From Piromyces finnis (taxonomy: Eukaryota; Neocallimastigomycota; Neocallimastigomycetes; Neocallimastigales; Neocallimastigaceae), in the NCBI GenBank assembly GCA_002104945.1, contig MCFH01000043.1:414763-478762 (forward strand): a stretch of DNA of 64,000 nt, in the 5' to 3' direction. Below, in pieces: positions 38,430-53,016 of the stretch. Under the pieces are notes generated by a model that saw only the letters and a list, made by a program, of their open reading frames with translations, did not search any database and was not told where the DNA came from. The translations under genes were made by a program, and so were the position numbers. Every line of letters begins with the position of its first letter. Position 1 is the stretch's first letter.

Positions 38430-40183
38430 ATGCAAACTTCAGTGAATTATCAACCACAATATTCTCAATATGAAATTAAACCAATTCCTGTTTATCCGTA
38501 TTCTTTAAATCTTTATATGAATTATCCTCAGGAAGATATTGAAATTAATGAATTTGAAATATTTGGTTTAGATCGTCTTAAACTTTTAAAAGAAATTGAA
38601 AATCATCAAATACGAAGTACTGTTCCTTTAAATGAAAATACCAAACTTCTTGATGTTATTAAAAATAATACTTATATTAATTTAAAGGAAAATTCATCAA
38701 CCTATTCTAGTGTTAAAGAAAAATATGAAGAAAGAAGAAAAGATTATTTAAGTCATTATATTTTAAAACTTGCTTATTGTCAAACAGAAGATTTAAGAGA
38801 TTGGTTTATAAAGCAAGAATGTATTCTTTTTCAGATTCGTTGGAATAATTCATCAAAAAGTGAAAAACAAGGATTTGTTCAAAGTTTAAATTTAAATTTA
38901 GAAAATGTTAGTATGAAAGAAAAGGAAAAATTGAGAGATAAATTGGAAACATTAATTTCACTTAAAAGCAATGTTAAAAATGGGGAAGAACTCTCTAGAT
39001 TATTTAGCAATAAAAACTATTTCAAGGTATTGTATAGTACAATTATATTTAATTAAAAAAAAATAAAAAAAAAAAAAAAAAAAAATTAAGATAATAAATA
39101 AATATAATGTATATATTTATTGTTAATTTAAAAAATAAATTCAAAAGTATATTATGAATAAAAATTAAAAAAAAAAAAAAGTAATAATAACACATGATTA
39201 GCAATAAATATAATGGAATGAATAAAATTATGATTAATGAATATTAATGTATATAGAATTAATGCTTTATATCTATTTATTACGTATAACCATACAATTA
39301 GATTAATTTTGAAGAAGTATTAGACCTTGTTCAAAGTCGTTCAGTCCTGATAAAGAATGGTTTAGCTTATGTTCCAGATGAAGAAATTATATCTGTTATT
39401 ATCAGTAAATATAAATCATTTTTGACAGAATCCATGGAATATTTATCTTCTATATATAATAAATTGTTAAAGGAAGATAATGATAGATTAGATCCAATTT
39501 TAAAGAATATAGCTAATCAATATATTGATGAAGGATATACTGCAGGTAATAATGGTGTTATTAACCATCAAGATATACCAAATCTAACAAAATATTTCCC
39601 ATTATGTATGCAAAACTTACAAAAAAGTTTACAAATGGAAAGTCACTTGAGACATGGTGGTAGAATGCAATATGGTTTATTCTTAAAGGGTATTGGTGTA
39701 TCCCTGGAGGAATCTTTATTATTTTGGAAAAAAGCTTTTTCAAAAAAATTCAATGATGATCAATTCCAAAAAGGTTATGCCTATAATATTCGTCACAGTT
39801 ATGGTATGGAAGGAAAGAGAACAAATTATTCTCCTTTCAGTTGTTCAAAGATTATTATGACAAATCCTCCATCTACAGGAGATCATCATGGTTGTCCATT
39901 TAGACATGCATCAACCACAGTACTAGAAAAAATGTTATATCAAACAGGTATAAATAAAAATCATGTTCCAGAGATTTGTAGTCTTGCAAAATTGGGACAT
40001 TATCAATTAGCCTGTACCAAAATGTTAACTATTTTTACAAATGCTAATGAAGAAGAAGTAGAAAATGTGATCCATCCAAATAGATACTTTGATCAATCCT
40101 ACCCTGAAAGTGAATACAATAAAAATAAAAAACAGTCATCAAATACAATGGATACCCAAAAGACTGTTAGTATGGAATTTTAA
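38430..40183 (+). CDS. PRI2: DNA primase large subunit
   Basis: Two exons, 38430-39026 and 39302-40183, joined in phase 0; 492 aa. This subunit works with the small catalytic primase subunit and DNA polymerase alpha to make RNA-DNA primers at replication origins and on the lagging strand. The N-terminal helical domain has YPHSLxxY-like VYPYSLNLYMNYP and a DYLSHYILKLAYCQTEDLR segment typical of Pri2. The C-terminal domain has four Cys that bind a 4Fe-4S cluster: C301 (YFPLCMQN), C380 (YSPFSCSKI), C397 (HHGCPFRH) and C437 (YQLACTKM). Their spacings of 79, 17 and 40 match those of yeast and human proteins closely. RHGGRMQYGLFLKGIGVSLE is the family signature. Very high confidence. Confidence 0.97.
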
Positions 40184-42643
40184 TTTTATTATACCTATGC
40201 TAATAAACTTTTAACTACCTATGCTGTTTTTTTTTTTTTTCTTCTTCTTCTTCTTCTTCTTTAGATAGATATATATTTACCAAAATTTCTTATATTTTAA
40301 AATTCTTTATTTTTTTTTTTTTTTTTAAAAAAAAGAAGATAAATAGAATTATAAAATTTTTTATATATTTATTTATTTTTTCAAACAAATTCATGCCTTT
40401 ATTTTTTCTAATCTATGGATAATATTCAGTAGTAATAAATAATAATTAATATAATAATAAATATAATAAACATAATAATAGTAATAAGCATAATAAATAT
40501 GATTACAATAACAATAAAATTTTTAAAAATCAATAGTGAAATCATTTATTTAATAGGGATAATAAATAATGATAATGGTATTATTTATTAATATTATCAT
40601 CATTTTATAAATTATAAAGATTGTTTAATTTTATTCTTTTTTCCCAAAGTCTTTTTTGTAGCCTTACTTTTTGTGGATAAGAAAGGTCAATTCTTTTGTT
40701 TAATTAGTAGAATAACAACGAATAAATCATTCTTTAATATAGAGTAAACTATAGTAAAATAATAATAACACACTTGATCGATTGATAATCATGATTCATT
40801 CCTCATTAGAATAAATAAATATACCTAACACTTCTTTCTTCCCAAAAGTTTTCTATTTAAGATAATTATGTAGGTAAAAAGGTCTATCGTATTTAAGTAA
40901 TAAAGAAAAAGTATAATAATTAAAGTTTAAAATCGTATTAAATAGAATTAATATTTGTGGCTATAGGAATTAAAAATATGAAATATTATTTATTTTTTAC
41001 CCTATAATAATATAATATCGTACAATAATTATGGCGTAATACTTTGATTTAATATTCTTTAATCTAATAAAATTTATTGGCTAAAATTTAATTAATAACA
41101 AAAAAAGAAATATAAAATGATATTTATTATAAATAAAGTTTTTAATTTAATTGAATTGAGTTATATCATTATTATAATAATTATAATATATTACAATATA
41201 TTGTAATATACCAAAATACATTAATTTTTTTTTCATTTCCACACTTCAATTTATTATAATTTTTTTTTATAAATTTGATGGATCTATTGATAAATTTCAT
41301 ATTTTATTAATAAAAAATGAATTTACTATTTTTTTATTTTTTCTTTCATTATTTTTTCTATTAATATGACAATTATTTTGAAATGAAACAAATTTAATTG
41401 AAATGAAAAAAAGAAAAAGAAATCTATAATATCTTTGTTAGTATTATAGCTTTCAAAAGTTTTTCTGGTTTATTATTATATTATATTTCTTGTAATAAAC
41501 AATATAAAAAATTTAATATACAATATATTAAATTGTATTGAAATTTAATGAAATAAATTTTTTAATATATTCAGAACTTTAATTAAAATTAAAAAAAGAA
41601 ATTAAATTTTTTTTTTTTTTTTTTTTTTAATTCATATAGTTTGGCCAATTTCACAAAGATTTTAAGAAAAATTAAAAAAAAAAAGCAAGAAAAAAATACT
41701 AAGAAAAAAAAAAAAAAAAGCAAGAATGAATTGAATAATTTAAAGAAAAATTAAAAAAGATTGTTTAATTCATCAATTGAAATAATAATAATTTTTAAAA
41801 AAAAAAAAAGAATAAAAAAAGAAAAATTACAAAAAAAAAAAAAAGAATAATAAAATCAATAAATATACATAAAACTATATATATAAATAGTATATATTTT
41901 CAATTTTGATTTATATATATATATATATAAAAAAAAAAACAGTCTCATGAAGAAATGTTTTTTTACAATTAAAGATTAAAATATCATAAAAAGAATATTA
42001 TATCGATAAAAATTTTATATTTACTTTTTTATAATATATAAAATATATAAAATGTTTAATTAAATTATATTTATTCAAACTGTATTTTTATTTTTATTAT
42101 GTTAATTGTATTCTATTATATATTTATTTGTTAATATTAATCATTTTTATTTAAATTAAGTAGTATAAAATATAATATCCAAATAATATTATCAAAGAAT
42201 ATTGTAACATTATATTATATATATATAAAAGTTTTTTTTTATTATTATTTATTCACCCTATTAATAAAATTTTGAATATAGTAAGAAATCAATTCAGTTA
42301 TCAATATACCTTAAAAAATATCAATATCAATCATATATATTTTTATATTAAATTATTATTATTATTTTTGTATTTTATTCAATTAAAAAAAAAAAAAAAA
42401 AGAGAGAGAGATTTATCTTATATAAACAATTAAAATTAAAAATTTTATTTATTCACTTATATCAACATAAAAGAAATAGAATATATATATATTTATAACT
42501 TACAACCAATATTATTATTAAAAAAAGTTTTGATTATTTATTAATCTGAAAAAGATTCTCAAAAGATAAAACAACAACTCAAAAATATACATTAAAGTTA
42601 TCTATCTATTAATATCTTTATATAAAAAAATATTTATAAAAAA
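40184..42643. other. Intergenic A/T-rich DNA
   Basis: Contains a CTT array just after PRI2 (about 40242-40262) and otherwise A/T runs. The 500 bases before the DnaJ gene are A-rich on the plus strand. No gene or RNA was recognised. Confidence 0.65.
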
Positions 42644-44169
42644 ATGAATTCTCAAGAAACTTTAAATGAGCATGAACCAACCCTCTATGAAATTTTAGGG
42701 GTACCAAATAATGCTACCAAGGAAGAAATTAAAAAGGCTTATAAAAAACAAGCTTTAAAGTAATTATAGATATATATTTTATATTGAAATAGAAAAATAA
42801 AAATTTCAATTTTATATATAAATAGTATAAAATTAATTGAAACAAAAATTTTACTTTTATTTTTTACTCCACTTCATAAGATATCATCCAGATAAAAATC
42901 CAAATGCTGAAGAAATGGTAAGAATAAATTTATATTTATAGATTTTATTGACAATACCAATGGAGTAAAGTAAAATAATAAATATTTTATATTAATATGA
43001 ATAATTTTTTTTTTTTTTTATTTTATTATTGTGTATATGTATATAAATATAATCTTTAGTTTAAGAAAATAAAATTTGCCCAAGAAATTTTAACAGATGA
43101 TAAGAAAAGAAAGTATTATGATTTTGGTGGTGAAAAGATTTTAGACTATTTAGATGATGATTCTCCATTAATGAGTATTGATTCCTTCTCATTCTATATT
43201 ATTCTATTTACTGTAATTCTCGTTTTTGCAGTTATATTTTTGACATTAATTACCATGAGAAAACAAAAAACTGTAACTTGGAGTTGGTGTATCATATTTA
43301 TTCCATTATACATTATTGATGTTTTGCTTTTCATTTTTATATACAAGGTCAATAAAATTATTTCTGGATATGGTCATAAAGATGCTAATGCCGCATTTTA
43401 TGAAGATAGTAGTGAAAGATTAAGACAACAACGTATTCAAAATATGAAAAAATTCCTCACTTCATTCATACTTAATAAATCTTTCCTTCTCTATGTAATC
43501 TTCATTGCTCAACAAATTTTAATTGTTATCTATTTATGCGATAATACCATAATAACACCATTCCAATTGGCAATACCATATATTATCTATGAAGTTGTAT
43601 TACTTGGAGTCGGTATATACCAAACTTATCTTTACTATAAAAATAGAGAAGAAAATGCTTCACCAATTGAAGAAAGAAATGAACCACATCAATTCATTAT
43701 TAGAACTTTTATTCTTCAAGTATTTAGAATTATTCAAATGACATTTATTTTCGTTAATCTCGACAGTCATTTTGCTTCTTGGGGAATCATCTTCATACCA
43801 TCCTATTTATTGTTTGTTTTCATCTTTGTTCGTTTATACTGTACGGAACCAAATCTTGCCAAAACTTATCTATTCTTTGTCATTCCATTCCTTATAGTGT
43901 ACTACCCAACTCTTATTCTTTTAGTTATCTATTTATGTAAATATTCTTACTCCTTTATCATTACTTGTATTCCGGTATTTATTGTTATGGGAATCAGTCT
44001 TTGCTGTTTATCTTGTTGTTTATGTTCAATTAATCAAGAAACATTTGATAGTACTCGATTAAGTATGAGTTTAAATAGTAGTTCGATTTCCTATATACCA
44101 GAAGAAAAACAAATTGAATCTTTCAGTCTGGGACCTTCCTCTAATGAAGTTAAAATCAATATTCAATAA
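42644..44169 (+). CDS. J-domain fused to a TMEM185-like multi-pass membrane domain
   Basis: Three exons, 42644-42759, 42881-42917 and 43060-44169; 420 aa, phases consistent. Residues 13-75 are a J-domain: LYEILGVPNNATKEEIKKAY, then HPD at 41-43 (KYHPDKNPNAEEM), then FAQEILTDDKKRKYYDFGGE. HPD is the residue set that activates Hsp70 ATPase, so co-chaperone activity is expected. From about 92 on there are seven to nine hydrophobic segments. VTWSWCIIFIPLYIIDVLLF resembles the start of the TMEM185/fragile-X-F family, and a second ASWGIIFIPSYLLFVFIFV repeats that motif. The tail is Ser-rich and polar. It probably tethers an Hsp70 to a membrane, perhaps the ER (inference; no retention signal is visible). 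The TMEM185 match is moderate. Confidence 0.88.
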
Positions 44170-44772
44170 ATATCTTTTTTTTTTTTACCTTTTTTCCTCA
44201 AGCAACCAAAAATGAAAAGATTATTTCAAGAAAGAAAGGATGAAAAAAAAAAAAAAGAATACTTTAAGTAAACAATTTCAAAAAATATAGATTTTTTTTC
44301 TTAATCTTATTCTTTTTTTTTATTAAATAAAAAAAAAAAAGAAAAAGAAAAAGGAAAAAAAAATGAATGAAAATATAGAAAAAAAAAAAAAAAATAGAAA
44401 GAACTTTTTTAATATTAAATCTATATATTTTATCATTGTTTATTTGTTAATTTTTTTTTTTAATATAATTCTATATTCCATATTTAAATGTTTATTAGAT
44501 TCAATTTTTTTTTTTTTAAAAAAAAAAATTATTAATATAATAAAAGGTATATGTATATATATATAAAGAGTTTAACTATTTATTTGAGGAAAATAAGTTA
44601 GTAAAAAAAAAAAAAAAAAAAAAAAACATTTAAAGAGAATGGAAAATAAAATTTTAAAATATCAATTGAATTGTAGTTAGCTTGAATTGATATTAAAAAA
44701 CGTTTTTTTTTTTTTTTTCTTCACCATTTTAATTTATAGTATACAGCATAACTTTTACATTTTTGTTTAAAA

Positions 44773-44811
<39 letters not shown>

Positions 44812-44910
44812 TATAATAATAATAATATAATTATCATATTAATAAAGAAAAGGAAAATTTTAGTAAATAAAGCATAATTATTTATTTAAATACATATACA
44901 CACACACAAG

Positions 44911-44950
<40 letters not shown>

Positions 44951-44957
44951 AGCAATA

Positions 44958-45011
<54 letters not shown>

Positions 45012-45353
45012 CTATTTTTTTAAAAAAAAAAAAAAAAAAAGGAATAAATGGATAGATAAATAAAAAAAAAAAATAAATAAAAATAAAATTTAGAAATTAT
45101 GAAATTTTACATTTTCAATAAATGAAATAAAGAAAGGAAAGAAAAAAACAATAATTTTTATTAATCTTTATCAGTGTGGTTGTTAAAACTAAATCCAAAC
45201 TTTTTTTATTTTTGATAGGTTTTATTTTATATTTAATTATATATATATATTAAATTGATGATTGATAATGAAATATATAAATAGAAAATCGCTTTACAAG
45301 TATATATATTTTAATATTATTGAAAAAAATATTAATTATTTTTTCCTATCTAT
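44170..45353. other. Intergenic, long poly-A and AAT tracts
   Basis: Between two convergent genes. It holds AAT arrays (about 44775-44806 and 44957-45010), a poly-A run of about 40 bases (44910-44949) after a short CA run, and other homopolymers. No gene was recognised. Confidence 0.7.
44910..45010 (+). repeat. Poly-A tract followed by AAT array
   Basis: About 40 consecutive A, then ACAGCAATAAATAAT and about 17 AAT units. Preceded by ACACACACAC-like dinucleotides. Could be the tail of an old retroposed element, but no element body is seen. Confidence 0.85.
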
Positions 45354-48300
45354 CTATTTTTTTTTTTTTAAGACATTTTCTGGAGGTTCATGAGATATAT
45401 ATAAATGAGTAATGGTAGTGGTAGTGGAAACATAAGAATTCATATTATTATTTTGGGGTGGACTAATTTTACTGACAATAACTTCATTAGTATCATCTTG
45501 ATCTTCTTCTTGAATAACATAATCCTCATCAACGATTTGAAGATGACTATTTGAATTAGTAATACCATCTTGACATTCAAAGTCATCCTCTGAAGAAAAT
45601 TCATGTCCTTCTTGATCATAACTAATGGTTTTTGTTTTTGTTGAAGAAAGTGTGACACTTTCTACATCATCATTAAATTTATAATTTTCTATATTGGGAT
45701 CTGCTTTATTGAATGAATAGGTATCATCATCCGTAAGAATTAATTGATTTCCCCCTCCTGAATACAAAATATTGTTATCGCCACTTGATTTATTGTTTGT
45801 AGTGGTGACAATTGAAGTTGATGAATAGACATGAAGTGCATCATCAAAGGATAATTCCTCTAAAAGTATTTATATTAAATAGATATATTAAAAAAATTAA
45901 TACATTTTATTTTAATTTTTTTTAAAAAAATTTATCATTAACATTTAAAGATATTATAATTAAATATTAATAATAATTAATAACAATAATATAAAGATAT
46001 AAAGAAATTAATTATGAAATAAAACATACGTTTATTAAGTTCACTACAAGATTTTTGTAATTCAAAATTATCGTAATCAATACCATCATTATTAATAGCA
46101 TTATATAAGGATTCTTATATATTTTATATATATATAAAAAAAGTATTACTATTGAAATTGAAATAATAAAAGAAAAAAAAAAATATTATGTATATAATTT
46201 ATATATACCTTGTAATAAATCAGAATCACCATTCACAACTGGTATAATTCCATAATCATTGGAAGGCTTAGGTTTCTTTTTAAAAATAGTAATGGTCTTT
46301 GTCCTAGGAAATTCTTCATAATCTGGGGTTGCCTTTGAATACGAATCATACACAGGATTACCATATAAATCTATATTATCCTTCTCTTCCACATGTACAG
46401 AATTCATATTTCTTTCTCCACCTTTATTAACATACTCTTGTAATACAAATTGACTATACAGCCAAATAGGAGGACCGGTATGGTATATATCATATGGATT
46501 AATTTCAATATTTTCCATCCATCTATAAATAAAAGGAGTATATAAATATAGAAAAATATTTTTCAAAATAATTTACATTTATATAATAAATAAATAAAAT
46601 AATTTATTATTTATTTTCTTTTCATTTTGTAAATTAATTCATTATTTTAAGAAAAAAAAAATAATTAGATAAATATATAGATTACTTTTTATTTTTCAAT
46701 GCCATAGTTTTTATTGATTCAGGGGAAAGTAATTTTTGTGAATGAATTAAATTTTTGGTATCTTGAGTTGAAATGGATTGATGAGGATGATTACTAATTG
46801 TAGGGGTTGAAAATGAACTTGATGCTGTATTTGTTGTTGTCGTCGTTAATTCTATATTATTCATTTGATTTTGTTTTGCTTTTTCTTTCATTAATTTTTT
46901 ATTATTAAGAAGTTGGGACTGTAATGAACTCATCGATCCTGAAGGTAATAAAGATTCTTGCGGTGGGCTATTCGATTCAACTATAGATGATTTTTTATTT
47001 TTTGTTGATCCTTTGCTTTTTCTACGTCCATTTTGACTTGTATTATTATCTTTTGATAAAGAAACATTCGATATAGAATTAGAATGGGTATTATTTACCG
47101 TATGCATTGATTCATTCATTTTATTTATATTCGAAGAACTTTGTCTTAACGTTACATTTTGTAAATTTAAGGCTAAATTTGATACAGTGGTGGTGGAAGA
47201 ATTAGATTTTGTAAGATCAGATTCAATTAAATTTTCATTTTCTACCTTGCTTATAGGTGCTTTAGAGGAGGTTAAAGAAGGTGTAACTCCTGAAATTTTT
47301 TCATAATCTTTTATAAATGTCATAGATTTAATGGTCTAATTTATAATTATTAGTGGGATTTTTTTTTTTTTAGTATTATTATGGATATCATTATTAATAT
47401 TATCATCATTATCATTATCGTTTTTGTTTTAAGATTATTACAATAATAATCGAAATTTTTTGTATAATCATTTAGATATATATGATAACAAAAAAAAAAT
47501 TAATTTATATATATATATTTTTTTTTTTGATTCTTTAAAATTAAAATTATTTTCAATTTTTTATTTATTACTACTTACATTAATAATTGGCTTAACTTGA
47601 GCCCAATTCTTTTTTCTATGTAAATCCCATTGAATGGATTTTTGTATTTTTAATTTTGAATGTAAAATATCTTCCCCGGGATTACAAACATTTGTTAAAC
47701 CTAAGATTATGAATGAGTTGTAAAAAAAAAAATATTACGTTAATATATATATTATATATATTAAAATAAATAAAGGATAGAGTAATAATGATATTTCTAC
47801 TAATTATACGAAAAACTTATAAAAAAAGAATAGTTAATAATCAACTAATAGTTACTTATAGAATTTGATGGGGAATAAGAAAATGATTTTTTTCGTGGTG
47901 AAATATTATTATTATGATTTGAAGTAGAGATTGGACTGATATCTTGATGAATAGAATTGTCATCGATATCATTACTTATACATTTATACAATTCTAATTG
48001 ACCTTGACGATGCTCTTCTGTCACCCTAAAAATAATAATTTTTTGTTTTTCATTGGGTTCCCGTTTATCACTACTAATCATTATTTTATTAAGGAATTTT
48101 CCACAGGATACTGGAGAATATAGAGTGGAATGAATAATCTCATTACCGTCGAAAGAAGGGATAGAAGAATCATTGATATTTATAGAGGTTGACGAAGAAG
48201 AAGTATTGTTTAAATCTGTTCCTAGCTTATGATTTAGATTCATTGTATGAACATAGGAAACTTGATTTGAATCCACATAATTAAAAAAACATTTCTTAAA

Positions 48301-51162
48301 TTTAATACGGGAAATGGCGAAAGATTGTGTTGGTTTTCCTACCATGGTTAAACTATTACTATTTGGATTGGTATAATTCATATAAGAATTACGATAGGAA
48401 GAAGAATAAGAATTGGATTTAAAGCTGGAACTTAAGTTACCAAATTCATCATTAACACTATTTGTACTATGATAGGAGTGGGCTATTGTAGGATAGTTGC
48501 CTTGTTTCAAAGTATTAATATCTAATGAAGCAGAAGTATTATAGTCACTAACGAAATTAACCCCTTCTCCACTACCATTTCCTGGTAAAGGTTTATTAGA
48601 TGAATTCGGAGGGGAATCGAGTGTAGGTGAATGCTGAGGAGATGGTAATTTTGTTGTAATTAAATTAGTATTTACCATATCATTTATAGATTTACTACGA
48701 ATAGTTTTATAATTGGAACTATTTACATTAGATATTGGCATATCATTATACATTTTCATAACTTCATTTCTCTTATACATTTCTTCCATATTAAATGGAT
48801 CTATATAGTAAAGATGAGCAGTGCCATGATTTGATAAGGCACATATCCATCTTGAATCGGTACTGAAGGTAACATCTTCTATTTTTGCAGAGGTTTTACC
48901 CCTTTTAAGTTTATATAAACAAGTGAAGGAAATGGGTTTTTTATCAAAATGATTTTCCACCTTCCATATATTTAGGGTAAATCCTTCACAAGAAGAAGTA
49001 ATAAGAAGAGAACCACTGTCATTAAATTGAATATATTCCATATAATGATGTTGCGCTTGAAAATGAGCTAATGGAATAACACTATTAATATCTTTGGTTT
49101 TTAAAAGCTTTTGAATATCAAAAATTTTAATCTACACAAAAAAAAAAAAAAAATAGAATGAAATGAGAATAATATTTTAAAAATTTAAAAAAAAAAAGGA
49201 ATTAAAATGGAATTAATATGGAAAGAAAAAAAGAAAAAGTATAATTAATAAAATTTTCCATTTAATAAACAAAAAATTTATAAAATATATATAAGATCAT
49301 AAGGTAAGAAATAGTAAATAAAATATAATCATACCATGCCAACCGGAAATTGATAATTCATTTCATTATTTTTTGAATTTTGATATTCTTCATTAATCAA
49401 GTGAGAATTGGGATCATTAGGATGATTTGATGATGTATTTTGATAATAACTATTTTTAGCTGCTTTAACTGCTTGTAATCCAATATTTCCTAAAACTTTT
49501 ACACCTGAAATTACTTCTTTCGCTACTTTTTCAGCCATAATACTCATTTGTATTTTATTATTTTTTTCCTGAGTATCTGGACTTGTTGTAGTAGCATAGG
49601 CTAAATAATGACAGCCTAAATCAAAAATTGCAGGATGATTATCATATTGAGATGGAGCAACATCTGTTAATACCATAGCAGTTGAAAAATCTTCTAAAGA
49701 TATAATATGAAGTTCATTACTGGATAATGACTATTTTTTTTTAAAAAAAAAAAAAATAATAGTGATAATAATAATTTAAAAAAATTTTTTAATACAAAAA
49801 GAAAATAAAAGAGATTAATAATCATAAAAAACAGATTTAATGAAAAATAATTTAATAATTAAAAAAGAAAAAAAAAAAGAAAAAAAAATTTATACTATAT
49901 TTTACCACAACTAATGCAGATTCATTTGTTTTTATTTTTAGTATTTCTATAGAATTATCAAAAGAAATTGTTTTAACAATATCATAAGTTTTCAATGAAT
50001 AAATTAAAATTTCTGATTTAGTTTTTGTTGGTAAAGTTGGATCTTTTTCTTCTTCATTAATTGATTTAATATTTCTTTTTTTTTTTTTTTTTTTTTTTTT
50101 TGTTATAAAAATGTTCATTATTTATAAAATAAAAAAAAAAAATTTTTTTTTGTATGTTTATTATTATTTTATTGTATTGAATAATACTTATTTAATAAAA
50201 GAATAAATTATTAATAAGTTTTTATTACATTAAAGCAAGAAATGGACAATCACTATCCAATAATGAATTGGATGAATTGGGAGGTATAATCTAAAAAGTA
50301 TATATATAAAGAAAAGAGGGGGGAAAAAAAAGTTTTAATTAATATTTAAAAGATATAATTTATATTACTATAGAGATGAATTCATATAAAAAAAACAATT
50401 AATAATAATAATAAATATAAAAAAGGATTACTTCAATTGCTTTAATTTCATCAACGTTATCATAAATAGAACATAATTCATATATTTTTTCGGGATCTGA
50501 AATATTCCATAGTTGAAAACCTTTTTTATATCCAATAAATAGGCATAAACTTTATAAATTATAGATATAAATTAATATATTTTTTGTATTATTATTAATA
50601 TCAACTTTTTGTATATATATATATAATATACATCGTTTTTTTTTTAAAAAAAATATAAAATATTAATAATTAAGTAGAAAGATATTGATATTTCTTGATA
50701 CCTTTCTTTTTCTTCCTTTTCATCATCAAAGGACCAATTTACCCAAAAAAACTTTGAATAAACAATTAAATTATTGATGTCTTCTTTATTTAGTATAGAT
50801 ACATTATTGGTTTGTTGAAGCGATTTTGTAGGAAATGAATTGAATATATTTGAAGAAAAGGATTGAATATATGAAGTAACTGCTTCTAATTTAGAAGTTT
50901 GTCTTTAAAACAGTAATATAGTTTTAAATTTATTAAAATGAAAAATATATAAAATAAAACAAAAAAGAATAGAAGAACAAAAAAAATGGTTAAAGAGAAA
51001 AAAAAATATTAATATACTTAATATTAAAATATATATTGTTTATATATCTACATTTAATAATATAAAATTAACACAATTATATTTTAATATATATAATAAT
51101 AATAACAAAAATTTTTACTTTATAAATTCTGGTTTTGCTATTTTTCCAATATTATTATCCAT
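45354..51162 (-). CDS. BCAS3: BCAS3-family WD40 protein
   Basis: Twelve exons: 51119-51162, 50702-50902, 50432-50549, 50229-50290, 49906-50074, 49335-49730, 47856-49131, 47579-47700, 46686-47335, 46209-46522, 46030-46113 and 45354-45859; all phases agree, 1313 aa. BCAS3 proteins are PROPPIN-like beta-propellers that act on the autophagosome-forming membrane. Recognised blades: LCLFIGYKKGFQLWNI (about 83-98), SEILIYSLKTYDIVKTISF, FDLGCHYLAYATT, VLAHFQ-type PLAHFQAQ, YIQFNDSGSLLITSSCEG, and the diagnostic LYKLKRGKTSAKIEDVTFS with DSRWICALSNHGTAHLYYI. The C-terminal BCAS3 domain starts near 1013 (WMENIEINPYDIYHTGPPIW, LYSQFVLQEY). Long Ser/Asn-rich inserts make it larger than the animal protein. 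The name is by family recognition. Confidence 0.9.
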
Positions 51163-52956
51163 TATTCTTAATTAATTGATAGTTAAAAAAAATGTTTATA
51201 CTGTTTTTTTATTAAAGTTTTTCTTTTTTTCTTTTTTTTTCCCCAAAAAGGAATATTTAAATAAAAGGTTTCTTTAAAATAAAATTAAATGGAGTAATAA
51301 TCTTGTTTTTTTTTTTTTTAAAATTCCCATTACTTCATAATTTCTATTTGAAAATATATCTATTTTTTCTTTATATTATTATTATTACTGTTGTTGTTGT
51401 TGTTTTATATTTTATCGTTTTTTTCTTTTTTTTTTTAACCTCAAAATAATATAAATTATAAAAAATTATTTATCAATATTAATTTACTTTCACACAACAA
51501 TGATAAGATAAAAATGTACAAAGGGTAATTGTTGAATGAAATTGAAATATTAAATTTAAATATTTACAAAAATACTTTTTTATATTTTTAATTAAACCTT
51601 TGTGATAGAAATATAAAATAGTTATTGAATATGTTATATTAAAAAGTCCGTAATTTATGGCATTCCTTATTGTTCTTATCGCTAATATATTTTCAATAAT
51701 TATTATTATTCAAGTTTTATATGAATAGGTCTAGAGAATGAACTTGTATTAAATAGGTATATTATAGTTATATTATAGCTCTTAATTTTATTTTCTTTTA
51801 TTATTATTATTATTAATATTAATATTTTAATAGTTTATTTAACTATATTTTTTAAATTTCAATTAGTTCAAATAAATGCGAACATGTCATTTTTATTATT
51901 TTTTTTCTTTTAAAATATAAAATAAAAAAAAAAAATTAATTTATTATTAAAAAAATATTCCTTTTTTAATTATAATTAAATAATATATGTAATATATTGC
52001 ATTATATATATTGTATTATATTATATTTTATTAATGTATATTAAATAATTTTCAAAAATGATTTATTTTTAATTTACTATATTATCCATTTACTTTTTAT
52101 ATATAAAATGATCCATTTAATAATAATTCATTCACTTATTTAATTTTTACACACAATATATTCACAATGTATTGATAATATATGAAATAGTTCATATATT
52201 ATTTAATTTAATTTTTATCTCCTTTCTTTAAATTTTGTGGATTACCAAAAATAATGTCTTTAAAAAGAATATTAAAAAAGAACGGATGATGATTAAAATA
52301 ATGAATAATGTGATTATGTCAATTAATATAATTTTATATGGACAGACAGTGTTTTTTCATTATCATATAGAATTATTAAACTAATGATGTTTATTAGTAT
52401 CAATTTCTAACCATTAAATACTTATGTTGTTGGTTGGATATGTTCTAAAAAAGTAGCCATGTGATGAATCTTAATAATTATATTCTCTAATGAAAAAAAA
52501 ATATATATATATATATATATAATATATTTATATGAATTAAAAAAGAATCGTTAATAGTTAGTAGCTTCTGTACTATCATCATCATCATCATCATCATTGG
52601 CATAAATAAATGATAGATCATTAGGTATCAAAGAGAAATAATAAAAACAATTTAATAACTATTAGTAACAACTATTAATAATACTATATAATTATTAATT
52701 ACTACTACTATTAATAATTATTTATAATAGATACAACTATTATTATTATTAATATTAATATTAATATTAATAAATAAAACTTAAAATGATATATATATAT
52801 ATATTATTTACAGTTTATTTATTGCTGCTGCATTATATATTTATATAATTAATAAATATATATATATAATTTCATATACGTCTTTAAAATAATTCTTTTT
52901 ATAAGATTATTATGAAATGTAAAATAAAAACCACATTGTTTTATACATTTTTGTAA

Positions 52957-53016
<60 letters not shown>

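Noticed and set aside
44363-44566. 67-codon Lys/Ile/Phe-rich open frame
   Set aside because: Low-complexity A/T sequence downstream of the DnaJ gene with no domain or splice support.
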